DNA from: Strigamia acuminata | Taxonomy: Eukaryota > Arthropoda > Chilopoda > Geophilomorpha > Linotaeniidae | Direction: 5' to 3' | NCBI GenBank assembly: GCA_949358305.1 | Contig: OX442314.1 | Coordinates: 54,259,369-54,323,368 of the forward strand | Length of the DNA stretch: 64,000 nucleotides | Part shown: piece by piece, positions 56,601-61,641 of the stretch | How positions within the stretch are numbered: position 1 is the first letter of the stretch | How the letters are laid out: every line of letters starts with the position of its first letter | Translations under genes and position numbers: made by a program | The notes under the pieces: model-generated | Seen by the model: only the letters and a program-made list of their open reading frames with translations | What the model was told of the DNA's origin: nothing | The model's database searches: none

Positions 56601-56705
56601 CACATTGCCAATGAAGTGTCTTATTTTTCTTTGTTGACGTTCTTGGATTCGTTCAAATGGTCGATTCAGAGTGTGTTCACCCACTCGGTGTATTTTTATC
56701 GCCAT
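32611..56705 (-). CDS. Double DEG/ENaC (pickpocket-type) channel, 11 exons
   Basis: Exons in order: 56181-56705, 56049-56121, 55905-55984, 52645-52773, 50848-50936, 48404-49211, 47648-47726, 33376-33488, 33219-33314, 33048-33157, 32611-32947. All introns are GT-AG, all phases agree, and the total of 2439 nt gives 812 residues plus stop. Start ATG has an in-frame upstream TAA and good context (CAAATATGG). Half 1: TM1 about 60-80, Cys-containing ectodomain ('CKCANLC'), TM2 about 380-406 with filter G-M-S (397-399). Linker about 408-451. Half 2: TM1 about 452-474, 'FGMCTVF', 'CSCVLPCEE' (739-747), TM2 about 782-810 with filter G-L-S (801-803) and 'SLVEYF'. Family members are sodium or cation channels of the plasma membrane, normally with one 2-TM subunit per chain. 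Intron phases repeat as 0,1,0,0,2 in each half, which indicates duplication and fusion. Long introns hold transposons. The GTTAGA donor of exon 8 is weak. Confidence 0.9.
33895..34911 (-). repeat. 3' LTR of gypsy element B
   Basis: Begins TGTTGTGACCCGACTGG at 34911 after the polypurine tract and ends GAGCGCGACA at 33895. Same length as the 5' LTR, and every stretch I compared is identical. Confidence 0.95.
34948..38650 (-). CDS. Third gene (ORF3) of gypsy element B, two exons, 951 residues
   Basis: Exon 1 (38561-38650) encodes 30 acidic residues starting MDEEENDVLAIEHEDEENWD and ends at a GTAGAA donor. The 847-nt intron ends 'tttctccatccttccag', and exon 2 starts at 37713 in phase 0. Blocks shared with element C: 'IFRGALP' near residue 54, 'EMWQL' with 'GILG', a basic disordered middle with Pro/Thr runs, 'RQAMAAWSVVDREGV' with 'PRALLAEW', and a C-terminal 'FHQRLLRAHR' and 'WLHERT'. 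I see no signal peptide, transmembrane helix, protease or zinc-finger motif, so it does not look like a retroviral envelope. Location after pol and expression by splicing are env-like. Function unknown. Confidence 0.85.
37714..38560 (-). other. Intron of the third gene in element B
   Basis: GT-AG intron of 847 nt between the two exons. AT-rich and without coding potential, in contrast with the GC-rich exons. Confidence 0.75.
39127..43245 (-). CDS. pol: Pol polyprotein of gypsy element B (PR-RT-RH-IN)
   Basis: The frame is entered from gag by -1 slippage near 43248-43266 and is open throughout; an in-frame ATG at 43197 is probably not the real start. Domains in order, approximate residues from 43197: protease (LLDSGADRS, about 98), reverse transcriptase with 'AYLDDIVIA' (about 447), RNase H ('HTDASRVGLGAAL', about 590), integrase zinc region ('HGHPLASHAG', 'CQRCQACK'), DDE core ('SVDVMGP', 'SDNGPQF', 'NPVERLNRDIK'), GPY/F module ('KRDGPYVII') and a basic tail ending 'FIKGGKVVGKK', closely shared with element C. 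All catalytic residues are present. Confidence 0.95.
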   Translation of the reverse strand, partial: VSAGGEEITSRPSAPFMKKKGFNKGFDKPPPVKEMGSDIANAQIQDRANNALQVITANAEAEAEEPNLLLEELPQVVEDTEEFRVFMCNVAVEYTNRLCMLPMTIEREKIMGLLDSGADRSFVSEDIVASLGLTDKIKGVNKNIRLKTANGMARPKGVILLTMEWLGGVEQHPFLVLPTCDRIFLLGLDLMASMEIQPNPITKSWNYIRNDKERPAIVVPPALVKEAADKTQWEKGLKKFVQDYDFKAFVTELQRDNVVETLVADAALELNEAAALRRVLLKYEGILSKKPGRTNRAIHEIKLTDNKPIRVAYKGMNPQKREIVQKMCQEMLDSGIVSEAQGEYATRVVLVMRPGSDPRLCIDYRPLNAVTEIDPIQMPSIESILRELSPFSWVTTMDLSKGYWQVEMRPEDKLKTAFYSPIGRLMFNVMPFGLVNAPSTFQRLIESVLGDILHQFVWAYLDDIVIASKTFEEHIEHIDQVLTRLAKAGLHVHPGKSKFCRKELAFLGYRIGVNGLAIGPEKIDAINRFPPPEDVKGVQRFMGMINFFGRLLPGLAEVAAPVTDLLKNENEFVWSNECNIAFNAIKRMLTEVGVMPLPDLNRPFILHTDASRVGLGAALLQTHVRDGVEQDLPCMFISRKLQGAEKNYNATELECLAVVWAIRKFRDYLEYTKFVVHTDHQALQWLMKLKEPAGRLARWQLELMACDLTIQYKPGKYNVVADALSRAPVSDPIDADDDGEDDSRIIYCPTSCHRWDLRKMNEIPTASPADVKFCGFWTRLYQPAADNYPNARKEFKLERRINDPLLSAFHAHVGEQMQSSPPTREEIIVQQKLDKKCQDRARFVLTGKYPPNLTRRQKRRYAHESIDYLLDDGLLVKHHPNHQDDLSESDTAVKVVIPASLIGRVLWLLHGHPLASHAGVSRTLYRATQLFHWTGMKKDIALFVHQCQRCQACKPRSKSPFETIFLGPYAPFDCLSVDVMGPKPVTGNKNAYIIVIMDVATRWPELYAVARPSAEKIVECIYDVALRYGFPRKIISDNGPQFISKIWGKFCEKFGIVASHTSTYNPRTNPVERLNRDIKYALSIFTDIHNRWDEYLREIAFSIRTTVSRTRDFSPAYLNFARELRVPWDPRVAESVNVVDPEKPHEYVYKLEQTISSTYKHMMAHIFNMRDRILQDKSGGKFVNFENNDLVWKDTHILSNAARGITASLADKRDGPYVIIGKHGGNAYKLRKLEDNTEHKSIQVRELTPYIPEFPQEMWAKGQVKSKTDGQIVDMFAGESEKAPPSDNEEYFDAPSPPVNEIVESVPDPILVGGETGETPETNTKNTDKKENNNEEVQTQKTTKNIVPASIRNLRPKRDNPFIKGGKVVGKK
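43221..46304 (-). CDS. gag: Gag polyprotein of gypsy element B
   Basis: I place the start at the ATG reading MADNTRVTDSDSD (46304); the frame is open a little further upstream but without ATG. About 1027 residues: a charged disordered N-terminal half, an RS/RE-rich stretch, a Gag core ('WQFYIQNRFDGSW', 'AREWYQGLKGVNWDDFLMRF') and one CCHC knuckle (CFKCNQPGHYSNEC, about 975-988). The last residues (KNESKNESAQAAKK) are coded by a duplicated slippery sequence. Like element A it is unusually long for a gypsy Gag. Confidence 0.92.
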   Translation of the reverse strand: MADNTRVTDSDSDANKRAGSRKGADYHLRSGGPLPKASAHEARQKRRKPKPDRRSASEASHPSRTETRQRLDETERGEEQSHSKLPRSNRDGETSGNEVLSRNQSPRLTHDTEVGSPKAASPIQKTASNTTANSALNTPITQSRPASVRSEGHKSNSSSVKRVSSQPYSVSGTLIDAMQLAQAEGVRYTLPTGKITVYETLQIVRAALKAHSVSPQITIVEGAHAQQLVDSAQFEADAENEARQAIRERRRKLAEREAQALEYGRTQPNPTTPEEVEIVDRALRAHRYAFHSQQEAERAFMARLRRDDPKSVRKPEVSSSELSDESLEGDPKRTPKAKPKPQPERATPATPRKRDASAREQQTRPRMQALDSATNNAITRLINANNARRNEEQALTSQQHDNPQGTEWQQPVPILKDDESSRRQSHDRTSSREEGKRDERPKYFHYGNSDSSSDGLESNAPSHHDSERGSGERRRERERDERRERERDDRRRGRKESNSSRRNPPRRSPSPDPSSDPSSNDDRRKEKSSNRRKRSNSPRDREKRRRSENSDHRREEFQDLPRQSAFTDSTGRQYTMGELGRALLGSLKAEGIDLSKRNDRNRSTGDRVKKKYAVSRRDTMSVTGNIRWQFYIQNRFDGSWKAGDRFLDEVIRIKTATKATVGDMLTHGIVELMTGSAREWYQGLKGVNWDDFLMRFDLRYGETPEEVSRKMRGLRQMPGETIMDYDIRARLLFEKAPMEFHATGFNLFFLGGLSEYSQRVLLEERAPTGGSYEEMSAFLFENTIDIEKRYYSALPEAEKAATAKRLKLSAERYGATDKIMRPTEYLSGIMELAEASVGLQIKNKLTSTLPSNPLAAPKKAPTASAMQATLEEVKEGEEAGQDAGKSDKKEEKDDYSTDEEIRSYRDTLSTGCDEEGPLVHLIHRDRAVEEFRARLKPNAGRIPKYFRKNYTPPSKADPEKKKSTEAPRDKSNIRCFKCNQPGHYSNECPRTAKEDAKFDAIMKQMAEIKLAMAKNESKNESAQAAKK
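43248..43266 (-). promoter_or_regulatory. Two tandem -1 frameshift sites A_AAA_AAC
   Basis: In the gag frame the coding strand reads GCA AAA AAC GAG TCA AAA AAC GAG. Each A AAA AAC is a canonical -1 slippery heptamer (43260-43266 and 43248-43254). The -1 frame is open from before the first site into pol. The two copies are 12 nt apart. Confidence 0.85.
46357..46374 (-). other. Primer binding site of element B, tRNA-Pro-like
   Basis: TGGGGGCCTGTCCGGGAT on the minus strand, two bases after the 5' LTR, as in element A. Two differences from the murine leukaemia virus tRNA-Pro site. Confidence 0.75.
46377..47393 (-). repeat. 5' LTR of gypsy element B
   Basis: 1017 bp, same as the 3' LTR by eye. 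Starts TGTTGTGACC at 47393 and ends GCGCGACA at 46377. Followed by CG and the primer site. Confidence 0.95.
48064..48320. mobile_element. MITE with 'caattaagag' inverted ends
   Basis: Left end 'ctgtatttctgcaattaaga' and right end, inverted, 'gtatttcttcaattaagag', with internal repeats of 'gcggctatt' and 'tcgagggcgg'. About 260 bp without coding sequence. It lies in intron 6 of the channel gene. Confidence 0.65.
49280..50410 (-). repeat. Interspersed repeat, copy 2 (longer version)
   Basis: Inverted relative to 21390-21900 and containing extra central sequence with 'gtccgtccgtctgtctg' and 'gcgccacctggcgg'. No coding frame is convincing. It lies in intron 5 of the channel gene, about 70 bp before the exon 6 acceptor. 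Confidence 0.75.
51937..52321 (-). mobile_element. pogo/Tigger-like relic
   Basis: Inverted ends ('tacactctttataacgaat' against the inverse of 'attcgttataacgagag' plus 'tatagtgta') flank a fragment whose minus-strand translation is an HTH_psq/CENP-B N-terminal domain ('IIDAIDNGKKPSIVAEEF', 'SRSTISTILKN'). An in-frame TAG follows 'MAAKQKAI'. The DDE catalytic part is absent. It lies in intron 4 of the channel gene. Confidence 0.75.
53080..54540 (-). pseudogene. Ty3/gypsy relic: zinc knuckle, protease, integrase
   Basis: Minus-strand frames give a damaged zinc knuckle ('CWKWNETGHCSFDC', second Cys replaced), a protease core ('SEALIDCGANCSTVDQ') and then directly an integrase ('HWWKGMFNDIKGFIRNCSDC', 'AIDHAGPYPC', 'GPPRKMITDA'). 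Reverse transcriptase and RNase H are missing, removed in frame. A TGA follows 'MITDA' where relatives have glycine, and integrase continues ('FALEEGIELETSPPYHHASN', 'GLVERT', 'LGPYNVIE'). An AATAAA on the minus strand near 53138 may mark its LTR. It is a different gypsy lineage from A, B and C. It lies in intron 3 of the channel gene. Confidence 0.8.
54786..55255. mobile_element. Foldback mariner-like relic, copy 2
   Basis: Its left end contains 'gtgtcctaaaagtctggtt' and 'gcaattgcatctaggccaac' as in the element at 22276. The right end 'gagacaccctgtt' is degenerate. The centre is different sequence. Confidence 0.5.
55416..55833. mobile_element. Foldback mariner-like element, copy 3
   Basis: Begins TACAGGGTGTCCCAAAAGT, ends CACCCTGTA, with long inverted arms of about 190 bp sharing 'gaagttgggtgagagcaa' and 'accttgaagg' with the 22276 element. 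It lacks that element's central part. It lies in intron 3 of the channel gene, about 70 bp after exon 3. Confidence 0.8.
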
Positions 56706-56850
56706 ATTTGCTTAAAAATAGAGCTGCAAATTGAAATTCACAATAGATTGTTTTTTGTTGCACAGTACAGTCGTGGACAAAAGAAACTTCCCTTCAGTTT
56801 ATCTGTTTAATGTTTATCTATCATTATTTGCCCGGTCTATATTTTAATAC
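56706..56850 (-). promoter_or_regulatory. Short upstream region between channel gene and element C LTR
   Basis: Only 145 bp separate the start codon of the channel gene from the 3' end of the element C LTR, which lies upstream in the same orientation. Any native promoter must lie here or be displaced by the LTR. I see no clear TATA box. Confidence 0.4.
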
Positions 56851-57756
56851 TGTTGTTAGGACAAGACGAGAGACCGGGTCAAGATTGATGTCATTGAATC
56901 TCAATGGATTTTTCTGCCACCTGGTAGATAAAATTTGTCGCGTCCTACTTGGTATAGGTTTAAATAGCGCTAACGTGTAATACTTTACCTGTGATCAATT
57001 ATGCAAATACCCAAATGAATACCAAATGTATGTAAATAAACAGGTAATTTATTCACCAGGCTTTATGCCTTTAAAATACACTCAGTAATAATTCTAGAGT
57101 CGACGTGGTCAGCGTCGAACAAAGGATTTCTCAAGATGGCGTCGTCGGTTCCGCGTGGTCGGCGGAACAAAGGCGGCGTCTCGAGTTGTCGTTAATTCGT
57201 CACGGATTCGTCTTCACGGACGCGGTGGAATGCTCTCTCGAGTCTTCTATCCGTGCCTGTTGTCTAGGGTTTGGTTTAGCGTCGCAGAGGCCTCGTCTAG
57301 GAACTTTGGGGTTCCCTACAAAGCACTCGGACACTTACTTCGGCGAATAATCGTCTGGGCGATTATTCTGGGTGATTTCACAAGGGCTATTCTCGTACTT
57401 TCGCAGGAATAGCTCGCAAGTGACTTCGTGAGAGTTACAGTTTGCACTTTACTCAGCGATCCTCGATCAATCCTAACTTGTAGTTGAAGTTGGCCTGACG
57501 GTGAGGTAGTTGCTGTGTTCTTGGTGTCGTTTGTGTAAGTTCTGACTTTAGGCGGGAAACACAGCCTTTTATGCAGTGGGGTGAAGGGCCGGCGATCAAC
57601 CAATGGGGGCTGACCACCAGCCGCTTCCTCCCCCTCGGGGCACACACCTGCCATGGGGAGGCGGAGCCAACTCGGGGGGGAACGACTCTTCAATCACAGT
57701 GACTCAGAGGACAAGTATCCGCCCTGGGGGGACACCTATCCAACTGGGTCACCACA
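56851..57756 (-). repeat. 3' LTR of gypsy element C
   Basis: Starts TGTGGTGACCCAGTTGG at 57756 right after the polypurine tract. AATAAA on the minus strand lies near 57050. The other end is inferred at a 'tgttgttagg' (read on +) near 56851-56854 and cannot be confirmed without the 5' LTR. Confidence 0.65.
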
Positions 57757-57801
57757 CGTCCCTCCTCCAGCTTCGATCTCGGATCGGAGCGATCTCAAAT
57801 T

Positions 57802-60800
57802 TTATCGCTCCCCTCTGCGAAGCGCCGGCAGTACACCTCTGCACGGGCGGAGGATAACTGGCGGTACTGCCGGTGGCGGCGGTGGTAAATCCGGGGGCAG
57901 AGCGGTTGTCAGATCCGCGGGATTCTGCCGCTCATTAATGAAATATTGCGGGTGACCACCGACGGGTTCGCCGATCAGTCCCGTACGCTCGTGGATCCAA
58001 ATCCGGGTAGATGCAGGGAATCGGTCTGGAACGAGCCGAATCCTTCGCGACTCGGCGCTCGATCCGGGTTTCCTGTGGGCCCGTAGGATACGGCGATGGA
58101 AGACGGCGTCCATGGTAGATCGGGCCTCTCTATTTAGCCACTTGAGGATCGATTCGCCATGATCATCGGAGTCAATGATGCGCTGTCGCGTGAACTCCGA
58201 CATCTGAAGGAATGGGTACTCCACTCCCAACCTCAAGTAAAGCTGTGCTGCTGGGGGCGGCGGAGGTGATGGTGGAAGCGGAATCTCCATTGGGCTCTCC
58301 AACGGCGGCGCAGCCGACTCTGGTGAACGAGCGGCCAGCTCTGCCGCTGGTGGCGAAGGAGGGGGCAGCGGAGGAGTCCGCGGTCCTCGGTTGGAGCGCT
58401 TCGGAATCAATTTGGGTCGATTCGCGTACCGCTTCTCCTTTGGGAATACCGGCTTTGGGGTCGGTATGTATGGTTGGACCGCCGCCTCTGGGGGGGCGGT
58501 CTCGATGGCCTGTGGGAGGCTCGCTGCCGTTCCTGGTATCTCCGGAGCCTCCCGAATTGTTCGTAACAAGGAAGGGTGGACTCCGGGGTTCCGGTAGCGG
58601 AATGCTAACGAACGCATCTTGGAAAACTGTAGGCCTGGGTTTTCTGTATTTCTGGCCAGGTCAAAGCGCAGCGAGGCGGGCTCAGGAGTCCATCCGGCCC
58701 ATACCTGGTACAACGCCCGAGGGAGGTGGACTCCCTCACGGTCGACGATTGTCCAGGCCGCCATAGCCTGCCGACTGTCCAAGAAGACGCCCAGGGACAA
58801 CAGCTGGGCCAGTACGTTCGTCACGGCCAGATTCAAACTGCTCCGATGGCAGGGGTGAGCGCGGTCCGGATTGTCACTGAATTGTTGTGACAGCGTCCGC
58901 ATCTGTTCGATCGCCCAATTGATGTGGTGAGTTTGGGCGGCGTCGGCCTGTCGTATGGCCAACTCGGCAATCGCGGGGTTCTCGTATTCGGCTAGATATT
59001 CCTGTAGCTCGCTGAGTGGAGGGTAGGCCGCTTCACGCCGGCATCGGGCGTCCATCTCTCGCTGTGCGTACCACTCGGCGGTGCGATAAGGTCGATACAC
59101 TCGTGGCGTTGGGGGTGACGGTGGACGGCCCAACCCGGGTAGGTCATCGTATCTGACCCGTTTCGGAGTTGGATCTCCCACTGGAATCATCCGGGGAGGG
59201 GTCCACGCAGTTACGGCTGGATTCGTGCCCTCAAGCAGTGGCGGCCATCGCGCCTGTACCTGTGGGGGTACGAGCGCTGTCGGCACGGTCGGGGTTGATC
59301 CCGACGGCCGGTTGGCCGTGTATCCTCGAAAGGCGTTCTTCAAAGCTTTGGCCAAATCCTGTTTCGTAACCGGTCCCTCTTTGTCCGACTCTTCTGGGGA
59401 CATTTGTTCCTCCGTCAACTCGCCCAAATCGATCTCCGCTTGGAGCCTGGACGGCCCAGCCGTGGGTCCGAGACTTCGGGGTTCGGACCTTTTCACGGCG
59501 GCCATCTCTCGCTCTTTCTCCAATCCTTTAGCGATCAGAGACTGTGCACGCATCTTCTGTCGTATTTTACGCTTCCGATTCCTCCTGGTGCTGGCTGCGA
59601 CGGATCTTCGTTGGACCGTCCTCTGGGGGACGTCCGTCGGAGAATCCGGTCTCTGGTGTGATGAGATGGTTCGTCGCGACGAGGATTGATCGGACGACTG
59701 TGTGGTAATCGCCATAAACAACGAGGATCTTTTCTTTCCTCGATTTTGGTGTGTCTCGGTCCTCGCAGCCCAGTGGGCGGAAGATTCGACCGTTCGCTCA
59801 GCCCGCGCGTCGTCTGGCGAGGCAGGCTCGAGCGTTACTACTCGGCGACACTCCGAGCGCACGACAACTCGAGTTCGAGAACTGGAGCTGCTCGAGCGGC
59901 TGCGGTGGTCGCGACTTGTTGACGGGCCGGCCTCTATTGGGGAGACGGCCTGTCTTCTTCGTGCGGGTCCGCGTGGGGCGGACTCCGCCGGACGCTTCGA
60001 TTTTCTGTGATGGCGGCGACTTCCCAGGATACCAGCGTGGTATAACTGCCACATCTCAGACTGTGTGGCCGTAAAATTCGCCGGCGGTATCCATCTGGGT
60101 GTCAAATGGTCCTCTTCGATGTCGCGAAGCCATCTACGGATTTCTTCGGGGGAGAAACCGTTTCTCTCGAGAACTCGGGTTACTCCGTGAGTCTCGGTGC
60201 GCTTTAAGCGTTCGATCTCGTCGTCCACTATTCTCTGGCGGGCTGCCAAGGTCGGGGCCTCGCGCCACCTGTGGGAGGTGTGCAGCTCGGCCACCGTGCC
60301 TGGGTAAGCCTCTTCCAGATACCCGGAGTAAACGGGGCTCGGCGGATCCGCATCGGGTGGGATCCGCGGCCCCACTCGCTCCCTCATCTCCTTCGTCATG
60401 CACTCGACCAGCGTTTTCGATCGCTCGAATTTTTCTTCGAGGGTCCTGGAATACATCAATCGAATTTTCCAGGCGCTGGTCTCCGCAGGATAGGCCTGCC
60501 GCAGGTAATTCGGCAGAGCTCCGCGAAAGATGTTGTTGGCGGTTGACACCGTCGAAGGCAGGGCGTCCCACGATTCTAGCGGGTCGACCTGAATAATTTT
60601 AGATCACAAGATTAATATAATAAATCCCAGTTAACGATGGGGATCAGAAATATGCTCAAGATCGACGGTGGCAGCAACTCCTTTCTTTTGTTGCGGCCGT
60701 CGGTCTTATTTTCTTGTTTCGCAGTTCTGCGATGATCTCCGCCGTCGTAGCGCTGATCCAACACTACTTTTGAACTCAGGTGATCTGCTTTTAGGAAGGG

Positions 60801-61264
60801 GTCGCAGGCAAAACCGATCGTTAAATTCTTAATTTTACGTTAAACTTTTTTATTTTAACTCTAATCGTATTTTAATTTATTACGATGTTTAAATTTAAAA
60901 GAAGGAAAACCTTTAGTTTTAGTTTTGGTTTGCCACGACGCCATTCCGCGAACACTTCCTTTGTTCTAGTTTTTTGGCGGCCTTGACTCCGAGGTGAATC
61001 TGGGTCCACTCTCGGGTTTTTAGCCAGCCTTAAATCAACAATAAAACAGAAAGAAATATATCAGTCACAAGTCACGCTCCAATCTGGGTTGGATGCAACA
61101 GATTCAAAGAATTATGTGATTTCTCTGGGGAAATCACACTAATTTACCTGCAGCGGCGGTTGTTCGTCCCAATTCTCATCTTCTTCTGCATTTACGATTA
61201 GGCCGTCGCTCTCGTCTCTCGACGATGCGCTCGGCTCTAATCGTGGGTTGCGTCGATCGGCCAT
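57802..61264 (-). CDS. Third gene (ORF3) of gypsy element C, two exons, 967 residues
   Basis: Exon 1 (61148-61264) encodes 39 residues starting MADRRNPRLEPSASS and containing 'EEDENWDEQ', which parallels 'EDEENWD' in element B; it ends at GTAAAT. The 559-nt intron ends 'taaaattattcag', and exon 2 begins at 60588 in phase 0. Shared blocks: 'IFRGALPNYLR', 'EMWQL' with 'GILG', a basic Ser/Arg-rich middle, 'RQAMAAWTIVDREGV' with 'PRALYQVW', then 'FHRRILRAHR' and 'WIHERT'. Exon 2 has no ATG near its start, so splicing is needed to supply one. No membrane or signal segment is visible. Function unknown. Confidence 0.85.
60589..61147 (-). other. Intron of the third gene in element C
   Basis: GT-AG intron of 559 nt, AT-rich relative to the flanking exons, non-coding. 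Confidence 0.75.
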
Positions 61265-61641
61265 TTCAATTTAGGAAAATGAAGTTTTTTGAGAGGTCTT
61301 TGTTTTCTCTTTGGGGAGAAGCAAAAAACACGTCTCGTCGTGTTAAAAACAGTCGGAAACTGGGCCTATCGACGCTGAGAATTGTGGGTCTCGAACGCGT
61401 CTCGTATTTTGCGAGATCCGCCGTGCTGGCAATGACGCTACGGGGTCGACCGCGTGGTTTCATTGTCACGTGGTCGCCCGATACGTCATAACTTCTCGTC
61501 TGTTAGTGGTGACTGCGACAATTCGTTGCGAAGTTTGGACTTAGCCAAATTTTCGCGTCTCAACATGTGCAGCAGCTCTCGTAAGTAAATCTTTTTATTT
61601 TACAAGGCCTCCGCTCCATGTTATCACATTTTCTTTTATTT
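61265..61641 (-). other. Spacer between pol and third gene in element C
   Basis: No gene. It presumably contains the acceptor for the subgenomic mRNA of the third gene, but I could not choose a site with confidence. Confidence 0.4.
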
